NCBI GenBank assembly: GCA_002412965.1
Contig: DHWB01000002.1
Span: forward strand, 12,240-76,239
DNA: 64,000 bases
From: Desulfomicrobium sp. UBA5193
GTDB lineage: Bacteria; Desulfobacterota; Desulfovibrionia; Desulfovibrionales; Desulfomicrobiaceae
Reading direction: 5' to 3'
The notes beneath the pieces were generated by a model, which made no database searches, was not told the DNA's origin, and saw only the letters and a program-made list of their open reading frames with translations. Shown piece by piece: positions 8,124-16,480 of this stretch. Both the position numbers and the translations under genes were made by a program. Positions within the stretch are counted from its first letter, which is position 1; the number at the start of each line of letters is the position of its first letter.

Positions 8124-9299
8124 CTATCGCCAAAGCCTTCGGCGAAGGTCAAAACATGACAAGACTCTCATAAGTTTTTCCTCAGCGGCGTTGCGCTCGG
8201 ATAGTATTTCTTCCAACCTGCCATATCCCCGGCGCACAAACTCTTCGCGAATCTCTGACTGCAACATCGCCTCTATTCCCGCAGCCAAGCTTTCTGCCGA
8301 ATCCGGGTCAATCAGCCAGGCCGCTTCACTGGAGTGCGCATGGAGATGCTTGGAGTAAATTAATGGCTTCCCCTTGAGCCACGCTTCGAGGGGAGGAATA
8401 TTGGTCGGGCCATAATACGTTGGCATCAGAACGGCGAGGCAATTGTCATAGAGCGCATTCATTTCCTCCGGCGAGACGAAACCCAAAAAATGGACCTGAC
8501 CTTCCACATCCAACTTGTCAGCCTGCTCACGCACCCAATCAAGGTTGCCGTAGTCCTTACCACAAAAAGCAACCCGAATCAGAATGTTTCGATCCTTGAG
8601 CAGACGTATGGCTTCCAGAATTCGAACATGATTTTTATGTGACCAGAACTGGGCCGGATAGAAAAAATAGTCGTCTGAAACAAGTCTCTTACCCGTGCCT
8701 TCACCATCTCCTCCTTCTAAAAAGGGGGCTGGCGAAAATGGCATCGCGAGAATGCGTTGCTCATCTATGCCATAGCGCCACGCAATCCGCTCAGCCAGTT
8801 TCTCCGAATCGGCAATAACGAGCACCGCTTTCGGCAACGAAGACCGATAGAGTACCTCGCGCGTTTCAAACGCCCCATCAATACGGGCTTCCGGAAATTC
8901 GGGCATGTCTCGGTGGCACAAATCCCAGATTGTAGCTATATAATTCAGCCGAGTCAGTGAAACGGAGTAAACTGTCGGCGCAGTGAAAAACACAAGATCC
9001 ACGCCATCAGCAAGCAACAGTCGCTCAAATCTCCCAACTGGAAACAATGAGCGCACAAAACGACCAATCAACGGGTTAATGTTTGCAATAAGCGCAATCC
9101 GATCAGTCAGACTAAATTGAAAACTTTTTGCTGAAAATCCAAGCCGTTTCAAAAATGGCAGGCTTTCTTGATGATAGCAGTAGACTTCAATTTCAAAACG
9201 ACCAGCACATAAGCGCCCCATCTGCAACACGGCATTAAGCGCTTGGTTGAACCCCCCACCGGATTGAAGCAAGTCAACGACAACTACCCCAATTTTCAT
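8124..9299 (-). CDS. GT-B glycosyltransferase (family 1/4 type)
   Basis: A 391-residue GT-B enzyme. The C-terminal half carries the donor-site segments FYPAQFWSHKNH (the xPxxxxxHKN variant common in alpha-glycosyltransferases), VHFLGFVSPEEM and MPTYYGPTNIPPLEAW, the last standing in for the E(x7)E region. The N-terminal acceptor domain opens with VVVVDLLQSGGGFNQ. Its ATG overlaps the stop of the DegT aminotransferase gene (ATGA), so the two are probably translated together. It is expected to extend the lipid-linked oligosaccharide on the cytoplasmic side; sugar specificity is not readable. Confidence 0.85.
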   Translation of the reverse strand: MKIGVVVVDLLQSGGGFNQALNAVLQMGRLCAGRFEIEVYCYHQESLPFLKRLGFSAKSFQFSLTDRIALIANINPLIGRFVRSLFPVGRFERLLLADGVDLVFFTAPTVYSVSLTRLNYIATIWDLCHRDMPEFPEARIDGAFETREVLYRSSLPKAVLVIADSEKLAERIAWRYGIDEQRILAMPFSPAPFLEGGDGEGTGKRLVSDDYFFYPAQFWSHKNHVRILEAIRLLKDRNILIRVAFCGKDYGNLDWVREQADKLDVEGQVHFLGFVSPEEMNALYDNCLAVLMPTYYGPTNIPPLEAWLKGKPLIYSKHLHAHSSEAAWLIDPDSAESLAAGIEAMLQSEIREEFVRRGYGRLEEILSERNAAEEKLMRVLSCFDLRRRLWR

Positions 9300-10414
9300 G
9301 GAATCACTGCCCGTAACGAGTTTGCAACATGTTCAACCTGAGAACCTGTCAAGCCTAGGCCGCTTGGAACATAGAACCCGCGCCGCGCCAGACGCTCTCC
9401 CACCGGGTATGACTCGCCGGCAAACAGTCCCATCTTCCGGAACACAGGCTGCTCATGCATCGGCCAGAAAAAAGGCCGAGTGCCGACCCCGGCCTTCCCA
9501 AGCCTGGCCATAAGCTCCTTGGCGTCAAAAGGAAGCTCATCTTTCAAAACCACGCCAAACACCCAATAGATATTGTCCGCGTAATCAGTTTTCTCCAGCG
9601 GAAGTTGCAGCCCCGGAACGTCGCAGAGTCGTGCCGCATACTCTGCGCCCATCCTTCGCTTGATCCGGACAAATTCGTCGAGTCGTTCCAACTGTGCGAC
9701 TCCGAGCGCAGCCTGCAAGTTGGTCATGCGGAAATTCCATCCCAGCTCGTCATGAACGAAGCGCTGCTCTGGCTTGAAGCACAGATTGCGCAATGAACGG
9801 CAACGATAGGCCAATGCAGGGTCATTGGTGACAATCATTCCGCCCTCGCCGGTGGTGATGTGCTTATTCGGGTAGAAACTAAAGGTGCTGAGGTGCCCAA
9901 AGCTGCCACATGGACGGCTTTTATAGGTTTGCCCATGCATTTGGGCTGCATCTTCAATAACAAACAACCCATACTTTTCGGCAAGATCCAGAATGGGATC
10001 AATATCCACGGGCAGGCCAAAAATATGCACCACCATTATTGCTTTGGTTTTCGAAGTGATTTTTTCCTTCACTTGTTCGGGCACCATGTTCCAGGTGGAT
10101 GGATCGCAATCAACCAGCACCGGCATTGCCCCGGCACGCACAATGGCGGCGGCGCAGGAAATAATCGTGTATGTCGGCATGATGACCTCATCACCCGGCC
10201 CCAAACCAAGAGCGACTACGGCGGCGTCAAGAGCGACAGAACCATTGGCGACTGCTATGCCATATTTTCGATTCACACGCTCAGCGAAGCGATCCTCAAA
10301 CATTTTGACAAATGGCCCTTCAGACGAAATCCAACCCGTCTCGATGCATTCGATGAGGTATTTCTTTTCGTTCCCATCCAATAGCGGTTCATTGACTGAT
10401 ATGAAGTTAGCCAT
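9296..10414 (-). CDS. DegT/DnrJ/EryC1-family PLP sugar aminotransferase
   Basis: This 372-residue PLP enzyme keeps the family landmarks: the phosphate-binding GSVALDAA segment near 58-65, Asp155 in VIEDAAQ (pyridine-nitrogen contact), and the internal aldimine Lys184 in YPNKHITTGEGG. The family transfers an amino group from glutamate to NDP-keto-sugars (PglE, PerA/VioA, WecE). It resembles 4-aminotransferases of the perosamine/viosamine/bacillosamine type and would make the 4-amino sugar that the PglD-like enzyme at 1541-2179 could acylate (inference). No 4,6-dehydratase (PglF/RmlB-type) was seen in the window, so the keto-sugar must come from elsewhere. Confidence 0.88.
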   Translation of the reverse strand: MANFISVNEPLLDGNEKKYLIECIETGWISSEGPFVKMFEDRFAERVNRKYGIAVANGSVALDAAVVALGLGPGDEVIMPTYTIISCAAAIVRAGAMPVLVDCDPSTWNMVPEQVKEKITSKTKAIMVVHIFGLPVDIDPILDLAEKYGLFVIEDAAQMHGQTYKSRPCGSFGHLSTFSFYPNKHITTGEGGMIVTNDPALAYRCRSLRNLCFKPEQRFVHDELGWNFRMTNLQAALGVAQLERLDEFVRIKRRMGAEYAARLCDVPGLQLPLEKTDYADNIYWVFGVVLKDELPFDAKELMARLGKAGVGTRPFFWPMHEQPVFRKMGLFAGESYPVGERLARRGFYVPSGLGLTGSQVEHVANSLRAVIP

Positions 10415-10415
10415 G

Positions 10416-11165
10416 TCACGTTCTCCTTAAAATCAGGCACACTCCCCAAGTATCATCCCCCGGAGTCTTTCCGGTTAGAAACTCTTCTGCAGCAACTCGT
10501 TCAAAACCACTCCAGGCAGCCAACATGTCTATTTCCGGCATGGAAAAATAGCGCATTGGATGGATTTCCGAAAACTGCTCCGTCGATCCGGAGACCTTGT
10601 CTCTCACGATGATCGTATAGTGGACATCAACCCGATTCTCATTGAAAAAAATGATTGGCTCAGCGATACGGGTCACATCCACTGCGTCATCGCTCATGCG
10701 CTTGATACGAATTGAAGGTCGTTGAACCATGACGGCCGGCGAATACCAAATATCAAACACAAACACCCCCCCTGGGCAAAGATGCTGCGCTGCCTTGGAG
10801 AACACGGCCTCAATGTCCGCGTTTTGCGTTTGATAGCTCATCACATGAAATAGCGACACGATAGCGTCGAAATGACGCGAAAAATCTATCCTCCGGATAT
10901 CGCCCTGCACGCAGCTAAAATCAACGCTTTGGCAAGTTTGGGAGACCATCTCCGCGCTTTGCTCTATTCCCAAAACGCGAAAACCGTGTGCGGCCAAAAT
11001 GCGACCGTGTTTTCCCGTCCCGCTCCCGAATTCCAAAATATCTCTGCCGACAACGCCATGCTTCCGCAAAAGTGTACTGACGTACTCGGCTTCAGCATCG
11101 TAATCTTTGTCACGATACAACAGATCATAGTATCTGCTGTATGCGTTAAAAACCCCTGGACTCAT
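10416..11165 (-). CDS. Class I SAM-dependent methyltransferase
   Basis: Motif I appears as ILEFGSGTGKH, followed by the acidic GIEQS and the VQGDIRRIDF strand. Together they define a Rossmann-fold SAM methyltransferase of about 249 residues. The ATG at 11165 starts the conserved FNAYSRYYDLLY segment and overlaps the cupin gene stop as TGATG; an upstream start would add seven residues. The nearest relatives in style are sugar methyltransferases or dimethyltransferases of amino sugars in antibiotic and surface-glycan loci. The gene lies immediately before the DegT aminotransferase, so N- or C-methylation of an amino sugar is a reasonable guess, not a demonstrated role. Confidence 0.8.
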   Translation of the reverse strand: MSPGVFNAYSRYYDLLYRDKDYDAEAEYVSTLLRKHGVVGRDILEFGSGTGKHGRILAAHGFRVLGIEQSAEMVSQTCQSVDFSCVQGDIRRIDFSRHFDAIVSLFHVMSYQTQNADIEAVFSKAAQHLCPGGVFVFDIWYSPAVMVQRPSIRIKRMSDDAVDVTRIAEPIIFFNENRVDVHYTIIVRDKVSGSTEQFSEIHPMRYFSMPEIDMLAAWSGFERVAAEEFLTGKTPGDDTWGVCLILRRT

Positions 11166-11602
11166 CACTCTTCCTCGCCGAAACAAAGTTTGCTTGGATC
11201 ACATGGAGCGAAGCGCGTTTTATCTGCCTCACCAGCGTAAGGCCCCTGTTTTACCTCAATAATCTCGCTGGGCTCAAGCATTTCGAATCCATGTCCACCG
11301 AATGCCAGCAGGATGACGTCACCCTGGTTCAGTATACGGCTTAGCAGGTAGTTCTGCTCTTCATCATAAAAATCGACTCGAACCTTTCCAGACTTGATGA
11401 ACAAGACTTCTTTGGTGAACTGCACTTCGCGTAGAACAGAATTATGAACATGTGGAGGAATGACATAACCTTGGGGTCGATTCATGTAACCTAGTTGTTG
11501 CGAGAACTCGCCTGATGTAAAAAAATGAATTCCTTCTTTTTTGAAATCAGCATATAATATAACAGCAAGCGTTATTCCAAGATGCAGTACATTTTCTATC
11601 AT
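11165..11602 (-). CDS. Cupin-fold protein of sugar loci
   Basis: The 145-residue protein has a cupin core: PPHVHNS supplies the first metal-site histidines, KEVLFIKSGKVRVDFYD gives the central beta strands, and GDVILLAFGGHGFEML the second motif. Similar small cupins occur in surface-polysaccharide clusters, where some are sugar isomerases (WxcM/FdtA-like) and many are uncharacterised. It is coupled by TGATG to the methyltransferase downstream. No enzymatic assignment is possible from sequence alone. A 3,4-ketoisomerase role would fit a DegT-containing amino-sugar pathway. Confidence 0.7.
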   Translation of the reverse strand: MIENVLHLGITLAVILYADFKKEGIHFFTSGEFSQQLGYMNRPQGYVIPPHVHNSVLREVQFTKEVLFIKSGKVRVDFYDEEQNYLLSRILNQGDVILLAFGGHGFEMLEPSEIIEVKQGPYAGEADKTRFAPCDPSKLCFGEEE

Positions 11603-11787
11603 TTTTCGATTTCCAATATAAAGTGGCAGTAAACGTTTTTACCAAAATCCTTTTTATTCCTAAGAACTCGTAAACGATATTTCATCCCATGTTTTTCAAT
11701 AGCATCAAGCACTCGACTCTTAAGATTAATCGCGGCGTACTTTCTTGAGGATGGCCTCAGTTTCTCAGAAAACTTTTAAGCTGTCAG

Positions 11788-12726
11788 TTATAAAACGTCG
11801 CTTGCGCCTGTCATAACATTGATTACAGGTAGTCCGCGGATCAACTCTCGTTCGCCAAGCAGATCAAGAAATACTAGGCGTCCTTCCGTGTTTCGCGACT
11901 CTCGAAAACGCGCAACCTCGAATCCAGATTTCAAGTTGCTTTTTGGAATAACAGCCTGATATTTCTTAGAAAGAAAATAAGCATTGTTGCCCGCTGAATT
12001 GCATCCAATGAAATAATAGCCCTTTTTCTCTGCAAGATGATTCAATGCGGGCAGACTGGCGCCGAAGTACTTCCCGGAATAATGAGCGTCCATTCTCTGA
12101 AAGTTTGGATCATAGGGGATAGATAAAGGATCCTCATCTCCAAAAACTGCATTGTATTCCAGAACGAGAATATCTGGAGCCAACGTAGTAAGATCAAGAG
12201 CATCCAGAATCCAATAGTCATTTCCATCAAGATCGATATGTAAATAACCAATTTTGTCGAAACAACTTGCAGCAACTAATTGATTTATGTTATGCTTATC
12301 AATGAAAGCTTGTTTCGCTTTAAGTGAAAATCGCCAATAGATATCAGCATTCTTTATTCGACTTATATTATATTCGGATCCATCCATTATAAATCCTTTC
12401 CACGCATTATTCACAAGTAAAAAATGGCTATTGCTCTCAAAAAAATCACCCACACCGAATTCGACAAAATTATTCTGACCTAAATTTAAAAAAAGTACTA
12501 ACCACTGGACAATCCCATCATCGTTAAATTGCGAATATACTCTGAACTCTTTTTCCTGAATCCATTTGGGATTAGAAAAGTCAGGAACCTTCCTCCACCA
12601 ATCACTCGCCATCAAACTTTTAGCCTGGAGGATAAGAGTTCTATCTTCCCAAGAATTCGCGTGCGCCTCTGATACTATTTTTTTTACCATTCGTGATATG
12701 ATTTTTCTGATAAATGGCTCAAACAT
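11788..12726 (-). CDS. FkbM-like methyltransferase-fold protein
   Basis: About 312 residues from the ATG at 12726; a TTG at 12774 would give 328. NNFVEFGVGDF resembles SAM motif I, and GYLHIDLDGNDYWILDAL matches the acidic IDxxG region of FkbM-type proteins. Between them lies a conserved-looking IMDGSEYNI segment. Such proteins are frequent in glycan loci and are thought to methylate sugars, but this one is divergent and activity is uncertain. The gene is AT-rich, stands apart from its neighbours (185 and about 160 bases of noncoding DNA), and lacks the tight overlaps of the rest of the operon, suggesting a separately acquired cassette. Confidence 0.65.
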   Translation of the reverse strand: MFEPFIRKIISRMVKKIVSEAHANSWEDRTLILQAKSLMASDWWRKVPDFSNPKWIQEKEFRVYSQFNDDGIVQWLVLFLNLGQNNFVEFGVGDFFESNSHFLLVNNAWKGFIMDGSEYNISRIKNADIYWRFSLKAKQAFIDKHNINQLVAASCFDKIGYLHIDLDGNDYWILDALDLTTLAPDILVLEYNAVFGDEDPLSIPYDPNFQRMDAHYSGKYFGASLPALNHLAEKKGYYFIGCNSAGNNAYFLSKKYQAVIPKSNLKSGFEVARFRESRNTEGRLVFLDLLGERELIRGLPVINVMTGASDVL

Positions 12727-12884
12727 TGTGAATAGCTCGTTTTGGTTAAATTGCACAAACGCTCTAGTAGTCAACCATATTGAAGTGCGACAATAATGAT
12801 AGCTCTTTATCCTGTTTGTTTAAATTCACTATCTACCCTATTCATAATAACTGACCAAAAATATTTTTTTGAATTATTTATCAC

Positions 12885-14084
12885 TTATTTATTGACATCG
12901 TCACAAAATCTCGACTGCAATGTTTTTGTCCACGACGGATGCATCATTACAAACAAATAGCCTTCACTTTCAGCAATAGACAGCTTATTATCCAAAATAT
13001 GACCATGAAAATTTTGTATATAACTATTAGAGTTATTATTTGGGACGTAATATTCAAAAAAATACGGAAAGGCTTCATTCAAGGTATACATAAATTCAGG
13101 ATATGATTGCTTATTAGAATTTTGCCAAAACTTACTATCATAATCCGTAGGCGCACGTCCATCAAAACCCCACATGTATATACGACTAGACAACGTACAA
13201 GCCAACGGAATTAGCAGCAATGGCAAAACATTTCCTAATGCCGGAAGGCGAAAGTCAATTAATAAATTGACATTAACCCGAGAGTGCCCACCCACCGGAA
13301 CAGGCACCAACTGATTACGAACAGACGAAAACTCCCTTTGCACCATTACGTCAAACTGATCCGGGTAAACAAAATATGTTCCAAACTCTTGAAGACAGAT
13401 CAACAAATCTTTTCGAAATTCTACAGCAAATTTAGTATGACTAAAGTGATAAACAGCATCACCAGCAACGACAAAATGAGGACTTATATGAAAAAATAAA
13501 TCCAAATCTCTAACTATAGTATTACAAACAATACGATACCCATCGTCCCATTGCAATGAACTTGCACGAGCCAAAGAAGGACCTGTGCCAAAAATATAGG
13601 ACTTATTATAACCTAAGGGCATAAGCATCTCGACTCTTTTTCTCAAATTACTCATTGCTAAATCTGTATCAACCTTATAATCATAATAATCATTCACAAA
13701 ACGAACCCACTCCCATCCTGAAACATGCCTCCTATGATCTACAGCATACGAATTGCTGAATATGGATAAAATATGATCAGTGAAAACACCAATTTTAAAA
13801 TTCATTACATAATCACCAGCAATTAATCTAATCCAAGGAACACTCTCAACCTTGCAAAACAAATTCTCCGTCAATTCTGGAACATAAAAATTAAGACGCA
13901 ACTTGATATCATCTAAAATTATTGACTCAAAGCTATCAACAACAACAAATAGTTTTTTTTGTTTTTTCCCTATCAATACTCTTTGAATATAAAGAATCAC
14001 CCTCTTCAAAAAGCCGCCCAGTCGACGAATAGATATTGCGGAATATAGCAACTGCCTAGTTTTTTTAAATATTTCAATTATCAT
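12885..14084 (-). CDS. DUF115/MAF-like protein (possible CMP-sugar glycosyltransferase)
   Basis: The 399-residue AT-rich gene product has a central nucleotide-binding-like segment IFGTGPSL followed by YRIVCNTIVRD, ISPHFVVAGDAVYH, and later IYMWGFDG. This order is typical of the DUF115 (MptE-like/MAF_flag10) fold. MAF proteins use that fold in flagellin glycosylation with CMP-nonulosonic acids. A CMP-sugar synthetase gene lies 1.7 kb upstream in the same operon, so a transferase using that CMP-sugar is plausible (inference). The ATG at 14084 is preferred to an upstream TTG overlapping the SDR gene. There is no signal peptide, and the first 40 residues are basic. Confidence 0.65.
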   Translation of the reverse strand: MIIEIFKKTRQLLYSAISIRRLGGFLKRVILYIQRVLIGKKQKKLFVVVDSFESIILDDIKLRLNFYVPELTENLFCKVESVPWIRLIAGDYVMNFKIGVFTDHILSIFSNSYAVDHRRHVSGWEWVRFVNDYYDYKVDTDLAMSNLRKRVEMLMPLGYNKSYIFGTGPSLARASSLQWDDGYRIVCNTIVRDLDLFFHISPHFVVAGDAVYHFSHTKFAVEFRKDLLICLQEFGTYFVYPDQFDVMVQREFSSVRNQLVPVPVGGHSRVNVNLLIDFRLPALGNVLPLLLIPLACTLSSRIYMWGFDGRAPTDYDSKFWQNSNKQSYPEFMYTLNEAFPYFFEYYVPNNNSNSYIQNFHGHILDNKLSIAESEGYLFVMMHPSWTKTLQSRFCDDVNK

Positions 14085-14092
14085 ATAAAATA

Positions 14093-14845
14093 TTAACAAG
14101 GATCATGAAGTAATTTTGATATACCACCATCAAGCGACAAACACTCTCCATGAATAAAAGCCGACGAACTTGATGACAACCAAAGTGCAGCCCTCGCAAC
14201 TTCCTCCGGAGTCCCAATACGTTGCATTGGATGAAATTTTTGAAGTTGCTGATAAGCTTCTGTTGATTTCTCAAATCCAGCCTTTAACATGTCCGTGTCA
14301 ATCGCAGCTGGCTCAATTGCATTAACCCGAACCCTCGCTTCCAAATCAACGGCCATGGCTCTAGTCATTCCACTAAGCGCGGCCTTGCTTGTAGCGTATG
14401 CAACATAATTCTTCTTTGTTAACCTTGCATGAATGCTACTTATATTGATTATACACCCACAAACTGACTCAATGTGAGGAAGCAATGCCTGAACCCATAT
14501 AAACGGAGCAAGCAAATTTACAGATAATGTATGTTGCCAATTTTCGCGCGTTAAACTATCAACACCTCCAAGTATTTGCACCGCTGCATTATTAATCAAA
14601 ACACTCAATCCATTCATTTTTATAATTTTACTTAAACAATCAAATATATTATTCGCATAATTTTTGTCATAGACTGTTTTTGACAAATCAACTTGCAGAT
14701 AATGATTACAGCAAATATTTTTTGGATCTGAAACGCTGTCAATAGCAATAACGCAAAATCCAGCATCAACAAAAACCTTCGCTAAGGCACGCCCTATCCC
14801 ACCAGCAGCACCTGTAATTAGACAAGTATTATCTTTCTTTGACAC
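14093..14845 (-). CDS. SDR-family oxidoreductase
   Basis: This is a classical 250-residue SDR with TGAAGGIG at about 12-19, NNAA, the IINISSI strand with active-site Ser, and the YATSK catalytic pair, ending in LDGG as in FabG/glucose-dehydrogenase-like enzymes. The GTG start has GGAG 7 bases upstream and lies inside the end of the dehydrogenase gene. Together with the 2-hydroxyacid dehydrogenase and the cytidylyltransferase upstream it forms a three-gene overlapping block, so it probably acts on the same sugar acid before or after CMP activation. The substrate is unknown. Confidence 0.85.
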   Translation of the reverse strand: MSKKDNTCLITGAAGGIGRALAKVFVDAGFCVIAIDSVSDPKNICCNHYLQVDLSKTVYDKNYANNIFDCLSKIIKMNGLSVLINNAAVQILGGVDSLTRENWQHTLSVNLLAPFIWVQALLPHIESVCGCIINISSIHARLTKKNYVAYATSKAALSGMTRAMAVDLEARVRVNAIEPAAIDTDMLKAGFEKSTEAYQQLQKFHPMQRIGTPEEVARAALWLSSSSSAFIHGECLSLDGGISKLLHDPC

Positions 14846-15767
14846 CTAAAAACTCCATTAATTTGGTGATAGCAATCTGACTAGTACGCACTACGGCATC
14901 TGCGGTATTGGATGCATTGTGCGAACCAAAAATGCAGCGCGGTTGTTCGCGCAGGCAAGAATCCATCGGCAAGGGTTCGATTTCAAATACATCAAGTGCT
15001 GCGGAATAAACCTTCCCCGACTTGAGGGCGGATTCAAGGGCAGACTGGTCGATAACCGGACCACGGCCGACGTTGACTATACGCACTTTGTCTTTCGCTT
15101 TTGCCAGCACATCGGCATTGATCATGTGCCAACTTCCGGGGGTAAGAGAGCAAGTGACTACGATAAAATCGGCTTCTTCGACACGGCTCGGCCATTCAGC
15201 ACGCTGAACAGTGGTAAGTTCCGGGATATCTAGCGCGACAGGATCGTAGGCGATAATATTCATGCCAGCGGCCAACAAGCGCATGGCCGTACTCTTGCCA
15301 ATGTCTCCATAGCCGACAAGGGCAACGGTTTTTCCTCTGAGCGAGATACCCCTGGGCTTGGGCCAATGACCTTGGCGCACACCGTCATCGATCTGGAAAG
15401 TTTCGCGAGCCAAGGCGATAATGTAGCCCACAGCAATGTCTGCGACCTCGCAGCCGAACATGTTCGGGGTGTTGATGATGGGGATGTCCAGATCCTTGCA
15501 CGCAGCGAAATCGACGTTGTCTACGCCGATGCCCCATTTTACTGCGGCCTTGAGCAGTCCGGATTTCCCAGCGGTGAACACTTCGCGGGTGGCCGGGTCG
15601 TCACCAATGATCCAGCCGTCGTGCAAGGGCACAATACCCTTGAGTTCTTCAACACTCATCGTTTGAACGACATCGGGAGTCGTTACTTTCACACCGTATT
15701 TTTCGAAAATTAGGCTAAAACTGTCGATCATGCCAAGCATTGGCGGGCAAGTGACTAACACTTTCAT
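14829..15767 (-). CDS. D-isomer-specific 2-hydroxyacid dehydrogenase (SerA-like)
   Basis: The 312-residue protein has the GYGDIGKSTAMRLLAAGM NAD-binding motif, the VNVGRGPVID segment with active-site Arg in NVGRG, a Glu in DVFEIEPLP and a final His in GSHNAS. This is the Arg/Glu/His set of the phosphoglycerate dehydrogenase family. At about 310 residues it lacks the C-terminal ACT domain of full SerA. Its ATG overlaps the cytidylyltransferase stop (ATGA). A dehydrogenase for alpha-hydroxy/alpha-keto acids next to a CMP-sugar synthetase suggests interconversion at the C1-C2 end of an ulosonic-acid-like or glycerate-like precursor (inference). Confidence 0.87.
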   Translation of the reverse strand: MKVLVTCPPMLGMIDSFSLIFEKYGVKVTTPDVVQTMSVEELKGIVPLHDGWIIGDDPATREVFTAGKSGLLKAAVKWGIGVDNVDFAACKDLDIPIINTPNMFGCEVADIAVGYIIALARETFQIDDGVRQGHWPKPRGISLRGKTVALVGYGDIGKSTAMRLLAAGMNIIAYDPVALDIPELTTVQRAEWPSRVEEADFIVVTCSLTPGSWHMINADVLAKAKDKVRIVNVGRGPVIDQSALESALKSGKVYSAALDVFEIEPLPMDSCLREQPRCIFGSHNASNTADAVVRTSQIAITKLMEFLGVKER

Positions 15768-16465
15768 GGTTTTCTCCCTTTTTTCTCAAGCAAATAGCGT
15801 GCGGCCACCACGGCAAAATCCCAATCTGCCGGCGTGTCAATGTCGATGGATTCGAAGAATGGCCCTTCGTACATCATCGGCTGCTCACCGATGCGCGCAT
15901 TGGTCTTGGCGAAACTGGCTGCCGTAAAAAGGTAAAGGTTAGAGTTCTCTTCGAACCAAGGCTCAAGGTGCTGGGTCGGGATGAGATTATCAGGGTCGTG
16001 GTTTACCGGACTGCAGTCGGCTCGGTAGAAACGGGTTTGCACCTTATCAACTGTAAACAGGGAGTCGGCCTGACCCGCAGCCTTTGATTCCCGAAATGCG
16101 GCAAGTGCTTGGCGGATCGTTTCCGCACTCATTAGCGGATTTGTGGTGTGAGTCATCAGATAAATATCGGCCGCAATGTTGGCGACATCGTCGGCAAGCA
16201 CGAGGTTCATGCTGACCAGATCTCCACAGATTTCGGGTTTGCGGTCGCGTATGGTAATGCGGTCAGTGTCGGTCAAGCCGTTTCCTGCAAGGATATGGCG
16301 GGCGTCCGTATTGATAACTATCTGGTCGATTTCATCTACCTCGAGCAGAGTATCGAGGACCCAGCGAAACAACGGCTTGCCGCAGAAGTCACGAAAGTTT
16401 TTACCCAAGACTCGCTGGCTATTAGCCTTCATCGGCAGCAAAGCAACTACTTGTTGTTTGACCAT
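15764..16465 (-). CDS. CMP-sugar synthetase (acylneuraminate cytidylyltransferase family)
   Basis: A 233-residue nucleotidyltransferase of the NeuA/KdsB superfamily. It starts VVALLPMKANSQRVLGKNF, the Arg/Lys-rich CTP-binding loop in the form LPMKxNSxRxxxKN. FCGKPLFRWVLDTLL follows, then the DIYLMTHTTNPL segment, and the conserved Asp pair near the end (SIDIDTPADW). Enzymes of this family activate 2-keto sugar acids (Neu5Ac, legionaminate, pseudaminate, Kdo) as CMP-sugars. No NeuB-type synthase was seen in the window, so the acid is unidentified. It heads an overlapping three-gene unit with a 2-hydroxyacid dehydrogenase and an SDR. Confidence 0.87.
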   Translation of the reverse strand: MVKQQVVALLPMKANSQRVLGKNFRDFCGKPLFRWVLDTLLEVDEIDQIVINTDARHILAGNGLTDTDRITIRDRKPEICGDLVSMNLVLADDVANIAADIYLMTHTTNPLMSAETIRQALAAFRESKAAGQADSLFTVDKVQTRFYRADCSPVNHDPDNLIPTQHLEPWFEENSNLYLFTAASFAKTNARIGEQPMMYEGPFFESIDIDTPADWDFAVVAARYLLEKKGRKP

Positions 16466-16480
16466 ATTCGCCCCTTCAGT

